A stretch of DNA of 64,000 nucleotides, taken from Dastarcus helophoroides. Lineage: Eukaryota; Arthropoda; Insecta; Coleoptera; Bothrideridae. The notes beneath the pieces were generated by a model. It was not told the DNA's origin. It searched no databases and was given only the letters and a program-made list of their open reading frames with translations. The stretch spans positions 38,876,783 through 38,940,782 of the forward strand of contig CM053331.1 of the NCBI GenBank assembly GCA_028583605.1, written 5' to 3'. The translations under genes were made by a program, and so were the position numbers. How positions within the stretch are numbered: the first letter of the stretch is position 1; every line of letters starts with the position of its first letter. This document shows, one piece after another, positions 10,921 through 25,600 of this stretch.

Positions 10921-13719
10921 TAAGTAGTGTTACAGTTCAAAATCACACTAGTAAACAAGTCAGAATATTGGAAATATTTCAACAGTTTAAGGGTAAGGTT
11001 TGGTAACGTGTGAGTGACCCAAAACCTCCATCCAAAATCGCTCAACGCGTCTAAAGTAGTTTTACTTTTTCTGAATATTTGAAATAACAATTTTGAAGAC
11101 TAAAATTTGGAGGATAAAAATAAAGAAATGTGTTCCCTTAAAATTTGATGATTTACAAAGTATTTTCATTCAGAAATTCCAGATTAGAGAACCGAAATTT
11201 AAAGATATATATAATTTGTAAGCCACACGATCTTCGATTTATTAAATTAGTGACGAACGAATTGGGTTTACATGGAAGAGCTTCTTCGAAGAATTTGCCA
11301 CCTTTCTCTATTTTTTTCCGATATAAGTAAAAGTATTTGCTTTATAGAAGCATATGGTTAAGTCGTAAAAGAATTACGTCAATCATTTCCGAGCGCACAT
11401 TTAATTATCTACAATCACTTTGCGAGTGCTATCGGTGACCACCCAAATCAAAGAAGCCATTACAAGTCGATAATAAATCAATAAAGTCAACTTGTCATAA
11501 TTTGTAGGTAGATAGTTCCGCTGCACATGTGGCAGGACACATTTTTACAAATTTCATGATTAATCACACAATAAAACGATTTAGACGACGCGACGTCCTT
11601 AGAAAGGCAACGGGTTTTTAACTTATAGCTGGAGAAGAAATGAACTCCCCGAAAATTGGCCAATACCATCTGGGGGCGCATTAGAGTATTACTATTTTTC
11701 TCAGAGGAACATAAAGATCTTGTCTTTGAGGTGATTAGGTTAAGGAATTGTAAACGGTTAGTTAATGTTCTCCAAATATGCTATATGTAAAGATTTCAGC
11801 GGCGCAATATTTCCAACCATTCGCGAACAATTCCATTTGGTGAATTCTTTAGTACATAGAGGATATTTTGTCAGGCTATATTGGTAAACTTAGAATTTTG
11901 ACACCAACAGCGAGTTGATAAGGAAAGTGTTAATTCATAATCGTTTTATTGTAAACTGTTAAGCAAATATCTAAAACTGTTTAGTGTGGCTTTTCAAAAA
12001 AACAAACCATAAGCGTCGAGCTGGTTGCCCCATGATTTCCCAAAAGATACAACTCGAAAGGAGATTGTATCGTGCACCATTTTATTGTTTTCTCCAGCGC
12101 AAGTGGGTTACCATTTGTGGCACGATTCCCAGCATGAAACATACTAGAAGGTTTTGCACCCCATTTTTCTTCGCTGGTCAGAGATCAACGTAGCGTTTTG
12201 GCTACCAAGGCAAAATTTTGATCAAATAAAAGACAAACCTTTCAAACATTTTTTTCGAAAATGGTAGCGAATTGCGCCTGATTCTGTAACGTTGTCGTTA
12301 GGGGGAACCTGGTGCGATAAGCATTCGAGAATCACATGTGAAATTAGAATGTAGGGTGTCGAGGTAATTACAAAGTAAAGTGCGCTCCATTTCCGCGCCT
12401 TTCATCCTTTCTAATTTTTTTGATTCGTCCGGCTGGGAGCATATGGCGGCGAGTCATGACCGCGTTACGATTCGCGAAAAATGCAGAACACATCATCGTG
12501 GATGATTATCGCCAGGCCCGTAGTATTTAATTATACAATCTGACCGGAAAATGAAATTACAAGGCGTAGGACATTAACGGTGGAGTTTGCGTTTGCCCCC
12601 GGCCCTTGCAGATGCAATCGCTTTTAATGATAATTCTTCGACGTCGATGACAATCTGGTTTGCCGACGCAGATGGAAGGACCTTTGTTGGGTCCCAAGCC
12701 AAAAGATGTGGAGATTCAAAAGAAGGGGTAATGTGTCGTCTGTTCTCTGTAAATACTGAATGATCCACGCTAAAACAATTGTTTGTTGTTAACTTTTACA
12801 GGCCACGAATCTTCGACTACGCCACTGGCAAACGTATCATCAGTTAACACATCCATAAAAAACAAACTCATCTCGTTCAGACAGCGGCGCTTTTTGGAAG
12901 GTCCATAAACCTTAATTGGGGACTCGTCGAGGCCCCGCCTTTATTGTTGTGATAACAGACGATTCTCATGAATAAGCGACAATAAGCTTAATTGTGGGGC
13001 CCTTGGCTGGGCCCATGGTACAACAATGGACGGAAGAGCCGGAAGTACCCTCGGTATGTCATCGTTAATTTCGGGAGGATCTCGTCACGTTTAGGAAATC
13101 CGGCACGACCCATGAATACCAATCGCGCGCGTAGTGTATGCACCCAGATAAAACTAAAAGTGTTTGATTATTTTCCTTTAATCAGACATTCCCAGGCGAT
13201 AGTGGTAATGTTTCAGTCTAATAAAGATTTATCACCTTCCTGGTCCCATATCGGCCCAGCGTGCGATAAAATACGGCGGACATGATACAATAAATACTTT
13301 CCTCATCCTTGTGCCGTCGACCAATATCGCCAACATTTCTTCGAATAGGTTAAACGACGCGGCAACAATAAAACTGGCACGAGAGCTAATAAAGTCAAAG
13401 CTCATAAATGAAATAGGGAGCAGCGTTTAAGCCACACCTGTGTGCATGTTTTGCTTACTTACTTCGATAGGACGGTACGAGCGGACAAGCCGCCATGTTC
13501 CCATATTAATAACAGCGTACAGTCAAAGACAAATGGACTTTTCGCAGGCCGGTGAGCGACATTAATGAACCTGTAACGTTACACCGTCCCAGAGTTCTTC
13601 CGCTTACTCGTTCCAGCAACGGAATCCGCCGGCGATGATAGCGGAGATGAATGGAAAGCGCGAGGCGCGAATGGAGCTGCTCCCAATCAAGGATTAGCAC
13701 CAAACCGTAGAGATGAACG
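10921..13719. other. Single-copy region, GC-richer from about 12270
   Basis: No tandem repeats are seen. From about 12270 to 13720 the base composition is more balanced than elsewhere, with many short motifs of the kind seen in insect regulatory DNA (TTTATTG, AGATAA/TTATCA, TAATTA). Short open frames at 12574-12768 (minus), 12992-13285 (plus) and 13506-13703 (minus) lack convincing splice signals or protein-like composition. The region may be conserved non-coding DNA, but this cannot be shown from one sequence. Confidence 0.4.
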
Positions 13720-16700
13720 AAGAGAACCCCCTTGATGGTCCTCGTTCGGGATCATGGTTACCAGTGGGGTGAGAATCTTCAAAGTCCCCTCAGAATTGCA
13801 GATTTTTGGATCGAGAACTTCTGAGGAGAAGTCAACTCTAGAAGATTTCTTCTTATAAGTTCGGAGGCCCTGGTTTCAGTTCTTCAGTGATGTAACCACT
13901 GAAAGACGAAATATTTTGAAGAGGATTGCGTGGTCTTTGGTCTGGTGGTCCTTAATCTCATCGTTTGGGGGTTCCTACCATCAACAGACTAAATTATAGG
14001 TCTTTGAACCACAAAAGATCTTTGCCCTGACTGGTTAACACATCTGAGACGTACATTATTTTTGGAAGAAGGTTTCTTGCTTTAGGACTACTCATCCTTG
14101 ATTCTTTTGGTGCTGTGATTTCACCACCAATGCACAAAACTTATCTCTAGATGATTTTGTCTCAGGTCTGTGGATCGTTGATCCTCATGGTGGGTAAGTT
14201 CTACATTTGTGAGACGAAATTTACCTTTGGCAGAAGGTTTCGTGTCCTAGGACTGGTAATCCTTCTCCAGAATTTCTCTATCCAATCCGCAAAATGTATT
14301 TCTAGATGTTGTCTCAAGTCTGAGGATCCTTAATCCTCATGGTAGGTAAACTATGCATCTGTGACACGAAATTTATTTTTGGCAAAAAGCTTCGTGTCTT
14401 AGGACTAGTAATCCTTGCCCAGGTTTACTCTAACCAATGTACAAAGTGTATTTCAAGATGTTGTCTCAAATCTGAGGATCGTTGATCCTCCTGGAAGGTA
14501 AACTTTACATCTGCAAGAACAAATTTACTTTTGGTAGAAGGTTTCATGTCCTAGGACTAGTAATAATCGCCCAGGATTTCTCTTACCAATTCACGAAATG
14601 TTGTCTAGATGTTGTCTCAAGTTTGAGGATCTTTGATCCTCATGGTATTTAACTCTGCATCTGGGAGACGAAATTTATTTCTAATAGAAGATTTCATGTC
14701 CTAGAACTATTAACTGTTGTCCAAAACTTCTATAACTAATGCGCGAAATGTATTTATAAGTGTTGTCTCAGCCCTGAGGATCGTTGATCCTCATGGAATG
14801 TAAACTGTGCATCTGTGAAACGAAATTTATTTTTGGCAGAATGTCCCGTCTCTTAGGACTAGTATTCTTTGTCCAAGATTTCTCTAACCAATGCACGAAG
14901 TGTGTTTCCAGATGTTGTCTCAAGTTTGAGGATCGTTGATCCTAATGGTAGGTAAACTCTTCAATTGTGACACGAAATTTATTTTTGGCAGGAGGTTACG
15001 CGTCCTAGGACTGGTAATTCTCGTTGAGGATTTCTCTAACCAATACACGAAATGTATTTCTAGATGTTGTCTCAATTCTGAGGATCGTTGATCCTCCTGG
15101 AAGGTAAACTTAAAATCTGTGACATGAAATTTATTTTTGGCAGAAAGCTTCTTGTCTTAGGAGTAGTAATCTTTGTCCAGGATGTCTCTAACCAATGCAC
15201 GAAGTCTATTTCAAGATGTTGTCTCAAGTCTGGGGATCTTTGATCCTCCTGGAAGGTAAACTCTCCATCTGCGAGACGAAATTTATTTTTGGCAGAAGGT
15301 TTCATGTCCTAGGACTAGTAATAATCGCCCAGAATTTCTCTTACCAATACACGAAATGTTGTCTAGATGTTGTCTCAAGTTTGAGGATCTTTGATCCTCA
15401 TGGTATTTAACTCTGCATCTGGAAGACGAAATTTATTTCTAATAGAAGATTTCATGTCCTAGAACTATTAACTGTTGTCCAAAATTTCTATAACTAATGC
15501 GCGAAATGTATTTATAAGTGTTGTCTCAGTTCTGAGGATCGTTGATCCTCATGGAATGTAAACTGTGCATCTGTGAAACGAAATTTATTTTTGGCAGAAT
15601 GTCCCGTGTCTTAGGACTAGTAATCTTTGTCCAAGATTTCTCTAACCAATGCACGAAGTGTATTTCCAGATGTTGTCTCAAGTTTGAGGATCGCTGATCC
15701 TAATGGTAGGTAAACTCTTCAATTGTGACACGAAATTTATTTTTGGCAGGAGGTTTCGCGTTCTAGGACTGGTAATTCTCGTTCAGGATTTCTCTAACCA
15801 ATACTCGAAATGTATTTCCAGATGTTGTCTCAATTCTGAGGATCGTTGATCCTCCTGGAAGGTAAACTTTATATCTGTGACACGAAATTTATTTTTGGCA
15901 GAAAGCTTCTTGTCTTAGGAGTAGTAATCTTTGTCCAGGATGTCTCTAACCAATGCACAAAGTCTATTTCAAGATGTTGTCTCAAGTCTGGGGATCTTTG
16001 ATCCTCCTGGAAGGTAAACTCTACATCTGCCATAACAAATTTATTTTTGGCAGAACGTTTCATGTCCTAGGACTAGTAATAATTGCCCTGAATTTCTCTT
16101 ACCAATCCACGAAATGTTGTCTAGATGTTGTCTCAAGTTTGAGGATCTTTAATCCTCATGGTATTTAACTCTGCATCTGGGAGACGAAATTTATTTCTAA
16201 TAGAAGATTTCATGTCCTAGAACTATTAACTGTTGTCCAAAATTTCTATAACTAATGCGCGAAATGTATTTATAAGTGTTGTCTCAGCCCTGAGGATCGT
16301 TGATCCTCATGGAATGTAAACTGTGCATCTGTGAAACGAAATTTATTTTTGGCAGAATGTCCCGTCTCTTAGGACTAGTATTCTTTGTCCAAGATTTCTC
16401 TAACCAATGCACGAAGTGTATTTCCAGATGTTGTCTCAAGTTTGAGGATCGTTGATCCTAATGGTAGGTAAACTTTTCAATTGTGGCACGAAATTTATTT
16501 TTGGCAGAAGGTTCTGTGTCTTAGGATTATTAATCCTTGTCCAGGGTTTCTCTAACAAATACACGAAATGTATTTGTAGATGTTGTCTTAAATCTGAGGA
16601 TCATTGATCCTCTTGGTAGCTAAACTTTACACTTGTGAAACCAAATTTATTTTGATCAGAAGTTTTTGTGTATTAGGACCACTAATTTTCGTCCAGAGTT

Positions 16701-16930
16701 TCCCCAACCAATACCCCAAATTTATTTTGAGATGATTTTATGTCTCAAGTCTGAGGATCGTTGATCCTCATGGTATGTAAACTCTACACCTATGAGACGA
16801 AATTTGGCAGAAGCTTTCGTGTTCTAGAACTAATAGTCCTTGTCCAAGAATTCTTTAATCAATACAGGGGACGTATTGGCAGATGTTGTCGCAAGTCTGA
16901 GAACCCTTGATCCCAGTGGTTAGTAAACTC
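13720..16930 (+). repeat. Satellite B (152 bp monomer, 759 bp higher-order unit)
   Basis: About 19 clear monomers of about 152 bp from about 14150, preceded from 13720 by degenerate copies. Each monomer contains a dyad of the form GAGGATCGTTGATCCTC, then a GGTAAACTCTACATCTG segment, ACGAAATTTATTTTTGGCAG, a GTCCTAGGACTAGTAAT block, and TTTCTCTAACCAATGCACGAA. A five-monomer higher-order unit is visible: a diagnostic AACTCTGCAT variant lies at 14651, 15409 and 16168, a period of 758-759 bp. The last monomers, after about 16600, are increasingly diverged. Open frames of 60-77 codons in the array are by-products of the repeat. Confidence 0.95.
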
Positions 16931-19689
16931 TAAACCTGTGAACGTAATTTTAGGAAGAATGTCCACGTTACTTGGAAAGTCCAAGAGCAATGTTTTTTTA
17001 ACCAATTGGATTCTCCAAATCTGCTGTAGCTTACGTTTTGTTGGCAATGAAGTTACGCCACTGGCCGCATCCTTTAATGATGAATTGCTTCGTGCCTTGT
17101 CTCATATCAAGTTATAAAACTCGTTAAAATCCAGCCCCGTTTGGCGAGGGAGTTAGGTTAATGGACTTGTCGGTATTTCTTCTGTTTTTAACAACTAAAA
17201 CGTTCAAAATGCGCGCCCGCCGTCTATTTTTGCCTTTTTTTTTCGACCATCTGTATTTCATTCGCGAACTACTCATCGTATATTAATTAATGTATTAAAG
17301 TGGTATCACGAATAATTGTTAAAGTTGACTATTTATCATTTTAAAAGCGCGCTCGTATGCGCTTTTATCTGGAAGCTATCATCCTGGTAATTAAATTTAC
17401 TTCTATAAATTTTGTCGACCACACAAGAGCAAGTCAAAATGCCTAATGCACACACGTTATCTGTAATTGAGGTCCCTGTTCTAACCGTCACAACGGAAGA
17501 TATATATCACCAACAGGTTTTCAAGCGTAGGCAATCTACATGTTGATGGCGAGTCAGTGTACATTGGCCAAACGAACAGTATCAACATCAAACACGTAAC
17601 GTAACACGGGCGCCTATGACATACATTAAAACGAAATAGCGTTTCCCCATTCAATTCTAATAAAGTGGTAGAAGTTGAGAGATTGACAGAAAAACAACTC
17701 CTCTGTTGGGCAATCCTAAATGAAATGTCATAGAAAGAATATTTCTGCGTTTATTCTTTATTCGCCTTAAGTGGTTGTAACACTTTACGATTCGATCAAA
17801 AGTTAATTGTTTCCCCTTAGAGAATCAAATGAAATATTTATTTGGCGCTAAAACCAATTTCCGCCTCACACCCTTAAATGGAGCCGAAGTAATTTAATAC
17901 AGATCGAAGTTATTTCTAAAATGTAACGAGAAAACAGTATTTAGCTAGCGGGGTCGTAGGTTATGTGGAGTACGGAAGCCGTGCGGTGCTCCACGTGACG
18001 TGTGCAAGAAAAGATATGCACTTTCACCTCCTACAACCACCGCTCATATATCTGTCACGGAGTGCGGTGCTGTATTATGTCATACGGTCAGAAATATAGT
18101 CTTTAATGTGCTTGTCCCGCTGACATCTTGTCGTGTATATCGCAAGACAAACGAGAGCGAATTTTGTTATGTCACCGTGGAACAAGTTCATTTTGTATCA
18201 ATACGGTCGCATGACAGGGCACCGAGAGCTACATTGAGAGGCAACTGGATGTACCATCGGTTCGTAATCGCTAAATTCGAAATTCAAAGAATAGATCAAA
18301 TTTGTTGGCTCATTAAAAAAGAGCCAATCAGTTAGATACGGTTTATTCATTAGTTAAAACATACACAATACGGCGCAGCGGTGTTTGTTTTGCTTATCGC
18401 ATTTCTTATCTGTATGACCACGCGGCGGTCAAACTGGAAAGCTGAATCTTTATTCTTCTGCAGAACGAACAACGTTGTTAATACAGGACGTCGTTTTAAC
18501 CACAATTCGACAGATTCAAGGGTTTTGATATATCAAAATAGAAATGTCGACCGAGGAAGAAAAAAGATTCAAAACACACGAGGTGAAGAAGGCGCAGGGC
18601 AGGTTACCTAAAAATTAATCCCCTCATGGTTTTTGAAATATAATCTTATCGGGTACAAGACTAGTAGCTCCATAAACTGTTAATACGTTGGTAATGCAAC
18701 AAAAGCATGTTGGTAACGCGTTCGCTTCAAAAAGAAACTGCGTGGAGTATCACGATAACGCAGCAGACGAATAGTACTTGGTAAAAAGAAGACAGAATTC
18801 GTTCTCATTAAACAATCTTTTTTAATGGCTTCAAAGGATCAAAAGGATGAAAAGTAAACTGTAGAATTTCATACTAACGTTACACTCTATGGACCAAATT
18901 TGTCGCCAAAAGGGGACTAAAAACGAAAAATTTCGTTTTCGACAGACGACTGGAAACGAACAAATTTTTATGTTTGTTTTAAAAAGAAAGAGATTCTATC
19001 CATTGAAACGTACTACTAGTATATGAATATCCTGAATTGAAATATTTTATCTCCTATGAGAGTTACATCAACGTGGCCTTACATATCGACAAGAAAAATG
19101 TATCACAGATAAGAACGTACATTAACATTTGTTATTCTTAAGCGGTTCGATCTTTATTATAATAGACCACTGTCCTCTTTTATTTTATGTTAAGCTTGTC
19201 GCTCATTAACATTCCAATTTATATTATTTCGAAGAAATCATGACAACCACGACTATGAATAGAATTAAGATAAGAGCGTCATATTAATTGACGAAATAAT
19301 AAAAGTTCATCGTAAATGGTTTCCACCTGGCACATCCACAACGACAATGCGTGACTGTCTGAGACATATTTGAGTCATCTTTAGGGTAAGTCATAAAAGG
19401 AATGATTAACAATGGACAACATTTAACAAAACTTTAGTAATCTACAGTCAATAAGTTCGTATCGATTAGAGATCAAAATTGTGCTTCAAATTATATTATA
19501 TTGAATTAATCGAACAATTAGTAAAGCAAAGTTGAATTGGTTGAGGGTTTACAGTTTCATAAGGTATAAAAATTTCATAAAGTATAAAGTTGTCAACATT
19601 TCACTCAATATGGAACCGATTTTAGTTAGTAAATCAAACCATTAACTAAATAAAAAGTATCATCATAATTCTTCAATTGAACATTTCTT
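16931..19689. other. Single-copy AT-rich region
   Basis: No supported gene. A 111-codon open frame at 18000-18335 and a 76-codon frame at 18381-18611 have no coding-like composition or splice context. A small perfect inverted repeat with 9 bp arms and an 8 nt loop lies at 17342-17367 (arms TAAAAGCGC / GCGCTTTTA). Short CTCTTATAC-type boxes begin to appear at the right edge, where satellite C starts. Confidence 0.5.
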
Positions 19690-22600
19690 TATAATTAAAT
19701 AAGTGTAAAAGTACAGTGTTTTAAATGAACCAAACTCTTATACCTGTAGATGTATAAGAGTAACTAAATTTATATTTTCGTTTGGAGTTACTTATATATT
19801 TGGGGAGGTATAAGAGTAAAGAAGTTTATTTCTTCAATTCAAGATAACATTTATACCCGAATACCTGCAAACCTACATGATTTCTTCAATTAACTTTTAT
19901 ACATGGAAACGTATAGGAGTCATTTACTTACCTAGAGTTGTGTAAGAGCAAGCATTTCTTCAATTGAACCTAACTCTTATACCTTACGATGTACATGAGC
20001 AAACTAATGTTCCAGTTGAACTCAATTCTTATACCGAGTCAAGTATAAGAGTCAGTTTATTTCTTCAATTAAAATTACCTGCACAGTTGGAAATGTATAA
20101 GAGTAAATAAAAAAAAATGATTTCTTTAAGTGAATTTAACTCTCACATCTGGAAAATGAAAACATAAATTGACTTTCATACTTCCTTCTGTATAAGAGTT
20201 ACACCAAGGGAAGTATAAGAGTCAGTTTATTACTTAAAATGAATTTACTTTCATAGGTAGCAATTCGTAGGACTAAATAACAAAAAATGATTTCTCTAAG
20301 TGAACGCAACTCTCATACTTGGAAATGGACATGAGTAAGTTTTTTTCTATTAACTCTTATACCTGCAGACGGGGGTCAATTGAATTAATTTATACTTAGA
20401 CTAAAAATTCTTCAAATGAACCTAACTCTCATACCTGGAAATGGACATGATTAAGTTGCTTTCCTCAATTAACTCTTATACCTGAATATCTACACAGGAA
20501 TAAGTTGATTTCTTCAATTCACTCATATCTGAAAACGTATAGGAGTCATTTACCTACCTCGAGACGTTTAAGAGCAAGTGAATTGCACATTGCACATCTG
20601 GAAATTAAAGAAATGAACTGACTTTCATACTTCCCTCGCTATAAGAGTTATACCGAGAAAAGTATAAGAGTCAGTTTATTTCTTTAAATGAATTTACTTT
20701 CATGGGTAGCAATTTGTAAAATTAAACCTGGAGATGTGTAAAAGAAAGTGAATACATTGCTTCAATCAAACCTAACTCTTATACTTTGCGATATACACGA
20801 ATAAGTTAATTTTTTCAGTTAAATTCAACTCTTATACCGAGGAAAGTATAAGAGTCGGTTCAATTCTTAAGAGTAAGTAAAAAAAAATGATTTTTTCAAG
20901 TGAATCCAACTCAGACACCTGGAAATTGCAAAAAGAACTGACTTTCATACTTCCCTCGGTATAAGAGTTATACCGAGGGAAGTATAAGAGTCAGTTCATT
21001 TCTTTTCATAAATTTACTTTCATAGGTAGCAATTTGTAAGACTAAATAACAAATAATGATTTCTTTAAGTGAACGCAACTCTCATACCTGGAAATGGACA
21101 TGAGTAAGTTGTTTTCTATTAACTCTTATACCTGCAAACATACGGGAGTCAATTGAATTAACTTATACTAAAAATTCTTCAAATGAACCTAACTCTTATA
21201 CCTGGAAATGAAACTAATAAGTTGTTTTCCTCAATTAACTCTTATACCTGAGTACCTGTACAGGAATAAATTGATTTCTTCAATTCACATATATCTGGAA
21301 ACGTATAGGAGTCATTTACTTACCTGGAGATGTGTAAAAGCAAGTGAATACATTGCTTCAATCGAACCTAACTCTTATACCTTACGACGTACACGAATAA
21401 GTTAATTTTTCAGTTGAACTCAACTCTTATACCGAGGGAAGTACAAGAGTCAGTTAATTTCTTAGGGCTAAGTAAAAAAAAATGATTTCTTCAAGCGATC
21501 CCAGTTCAGACACATGCAAATTGAAAATATAAACTGACTCTTATACTTCCCTCGGTATAAGAGTTACACCGAGAGAAGCATAAAAGTCAGTTCATTTTTT
21601 TAATTGAATTTACCTTGACACGTGGAAATGTGTAAAAGTACGTAAAAAATGATTTCTTCAACCAACTCTCATACCTAGAAATGAACATGAGTAAGTTGTT
21701 TTTTACTAACTCTTATACCGCGAGTCAATTAAATTAATGTATATTAAAAATTCTTCAAATGAACCTAATTCTTATACCTGGAAATGGACACGAATAGGTT
21801 GTTTTTTTCAATTAACTCTTATACCTGAGTACCTGCACAGGAATAAGTTAATTTCTTCAATTCACTCATATCTGGAAATGTATAGGAGTCATTTACTTAC
21901 CTGGAGATGTGTAAAAGCAAGTGAATACATTGCTTCAATCGAGCTAACTCTTATACCTTACGACGTACACGAATAAGTTAATTGTTCAGTTAAATTCAAC
22001 CCTTATACCGAGGAAAGTATAAGAGTCAGTTATTTTCTTAAGAGTAGGTAAAAAAAATGATTTCTTCAAGTGATCCCAGTTCAGACACTTGCACATTGAA
22101 AATATAAACCGACTCTTATACTTCCCTCGGTATAAAAATTATACCAAGAGAAACATAAAAGTCAGTTCATTTTTTCAATTGAATTTACCTTCACAGGTTA
22201 TAATCTAAATGTAAAATGTAAAAGTAAGTAAAAAAATGATTTCTTCAAGTAAACCCAACTCTCATCCCTAGAAATTGAGTAACTTGTTTTCTACTAACTC
22301 TTATACCGGGAGTCAATTGAATTAATGTAAAGTAATGTAATGTATACTAAAAAATCTTCAAATAAACCTAACTCTTAAACCTGGAAATAGACACGAGTAA
22401 GTTGTTTTCTTCAATTAACTCTTATACCTAAATACTTGCTAACGTATAGGAGTTAGTTGATTTCTTCAATTCACTCATACCTGGAAATGTATAGGAGTCA
22501 TTTACTTATCTGGAGATGTGTAAGAGCAAATGAATATATTTCGTCAATCGAATGTAACTCTTATACTTTACGATGTACAAGAATAAGTTAATTTTTCCGT

Positions 22601-25600
22601 TAAATTCAACTCCTATACCAAGAGAAGTATAAGAGTTAGTTCACTTCTTAACAGGTGAAAATGTGTAAGGCTAAGTAAAAAAAAATGTATTCTTCCAGTG
22701 AACCCAACTCTTATACTTGGAAGTGGACATGAGTAAGCTGTTTTCTATTAACTCTTATACCTGCAGACGTACCGGGGACAATTGAATTAACTTATACTTA
22801 TACTACGAATTTTTTTAGGGAACCTAACTCTTATACCTGGAAATGGACGCGAGTGAGTTGTTTTCTTTAATCAACTCTTATACCTGAGTACCTGCACAAA
22901 AATAAGTTGATTTCTTCAATTCACTCATATCTGGAAACGTATAGGAGTCGTTTACTTACCTTGAGATGTGTAAAAGCAAGTGAATACATTGCTTCAACCG
23001 AACCTAACTCTTATACCTTACGATGTACACAAATAAGTTAATTTTTCAGTTGAACTCAACTCTTATACCGAGGAAAGTATAAGAGTCAGTTAATTTATTA
23101 GGAGTAAGTAAAAAAATTGGTTTCTTCAAGCGATCCCAGTTCAGACACTTGCAAATTGAAAATATAAACTGACTCTTATACTTCCCTCGGTATAAGAGTT
23201 ATACCGAGAGAAGCATAAACGTCAGTTCATTTTTTCAATTGAATTTACCTTCACAGGTGAATATGTAAATGTAAAATGTAAAAGTAAGTAAAAAAAATAA
23301 TTTCTTCAAGTAAACCCAACTCTCATACCTAGAAATGGACATGAGTAACTTGTTTTCTACTAACTTTTATACCAGGAGTCAATTGAATTAATGTAATGTA
23401 AAGTAATGTAATGTATACTAAAAAATGTTCAAACAAACCCAACTCTTATACCTGGAAATAAACACGAGTAAATTGTTTTCTTCAATTAACTCTTATACCT
23501 GAATACCTGCTAACGTACAGGAGTAAGTTGATTTCTTCAATTAACTCTTATACCTGAGTACCTGCTAACTTACAGAAGTAAGTTGATTTCTTCAATTCAC
23601 TTATACCTGGAAACGTATAAGAGTCACTTACCTGGAGATGTGTAAGAGCAAATGAAATATTTCGTCAATCAAATGTAACACTTATACTTTACGATGTACA
23701 CGAATAAGTTAATTTTTCCGTTGAACTCAACTCCTATACTAGGGGAGGTATAAAAGTCAGTTCAGTTCTTAACAGGTAAAAATGTGTAAGACTAAGTAAC
23801 AAAATGATTTCTTTAAGTAAACCCAACTCTTATACTTGGAAGTGGACATAAGTAAGCTGTTTTCTATTAGCTCTTATACCTGCAGACGTACGGGGGACAA
23901 TTGAATTAACTTATACTTATACTAAAATTCTTTGAGGGAACCTAACTCTTATACCTGGAAATGGACGCGAGTGAGTTGTTTTCTTTAATCAACTCTTATA
24001 CCTGAGTACCTGCACAAAAATAAGTTGATTTCTTCAATTCACTCATATCTGGAAACGTATAGGAGTCGTTTACTTACCTTGAGATGTGTAAAAGCAAGTG
24101 AATACATTGCTTCAACCGAACCTAACTCTTATACCTTACGATGTACACAAATAAGTTAATTTTTCAGTTGAACTCAACTCTTATACCGAGGAAAGTATAA
24201 GAGTCAGTTAATTTATTAGGAGTAAGTAAAAAAATTGGTTTCTTCAAGCGATCCCAGTTCAGACACTTGCAAATTGAAAATATAAACTGACTCTTATACT
24301 TCCCTCGGTATAAGAGTTATACCGAGAGAAGCATAAACGTCAGTTCATTTTTTCAATTCAATTTACCTTCACAGGTGAATATGTAAATGTAAAATGTGAA
24401 AGTAAGTAAAAAACATGATTTCTTCAAGTAAACTTTTATACCAGGAGTCAATTGAATTAACGTAATGTAAAGTAATGTAATGTATACTAAAAAATCTTCA
24501 AACAAACCCAACTCTTAAACCTGGAAATAGACACGAGTAAGTTGTTTTCTTCGATTAACTCTTATACCTGAATACCTGCTAACGTACAGGAGTAAGTTGA
24601 TTTCTTCAATTAACTCTTATACCTGAGTACCTGCTAACGTACAGGAGTAAGTTAATTTCTTTATTTCACTCATACCTGGAAACGTATAGGAGTCACTTAC
24701 CTGGAGATGTGTAAGAGCAAATGAAATATTTCGTCAATCAAATGTAACTCTTATACTTTACGATGTACACGAATAAGTTAATTTTTCCGTTGAACTCAAC
24801 TCTTATACCAGGGGAGGTATAAAAGTCAGTTCAGTTCTTAACAGGTAAAAATGTGTAAGACTAAGTAAAAAAATGATTTAATACTTCTCTCTGTATAAGA
24901 GTTATACTGAGGGACGTATAAGAGTCAGTTATTTCTTGAAATGAATTTACTTTCATAGGTAGCAATTTGTAGGACTAAATAAATAACAAAAAATGATTTC
25001 TTTAAGTCAACCCAACTCTTATACTTGGAAGGGGACATGAGTAAGCTGTTTTCTATTAACTCTTATACCTGCAGACACACGGGGGACAATTGAATTAATT
25101 TATACTTATACTAAAAATTCTTTTAGGGAACCTAACTCTTATACCTGGAAATGGACACGAGTAAGTTCTTTTCTTTAATTAACTCTTATACTTGAACTCT
25201 ACCAACGTACAGAGTAAATTAATTCTTCCAGTTAAATACTTAGAAACCTATAGGAGACATTTACTTAAATGGGGACGTTTAAGAGCAAGTGAATACATTG
25301 CACATCTGGAAATTGAAGAAATGGACTGACTTTCATACTTCCCTCGCTATAAGAGTTATACCGAGAAAAGTATAAGAGTCAGTTTATTTCTTTAAATGAA
25401 TTTAATTTCATGGGTAGCAATTTGTAAAACTAAATAACAAAAAATGATTTCTTTAAGTGAATGCAACTCTCAATCTGGAAATGGACATAAGTAAGTTGTT
25501 TTCTATTAATTCTTATACCTGCAAACGTACGGGGGTCAATTGAATTAACCTATACTTATACTAAAAATTCTTCAAATGAACCTAACTCTTATAGCTGGAA

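Noticed and set aside
12574..12768. A 64-codon minus-strand open frame as an exon of the minus-strand gene
   Set aside because: An AG near its start lacks a good pyrimidine tract, no good donor follows, and the phase relation to 29296 cannot be met with a convincing site.
13720..16930. CRISPR-like direct repeats
   Set aside because: The units are contiguous 152 bp monomers with no unique spacers, in a eukaryotic satellite.
18000..18335. 111-codon open frame on the plus strand
   Set aside because: There is no recognisable domain or splice signals and the composition is not protein-like; chance length is plausible in a less AT-rich stretch.
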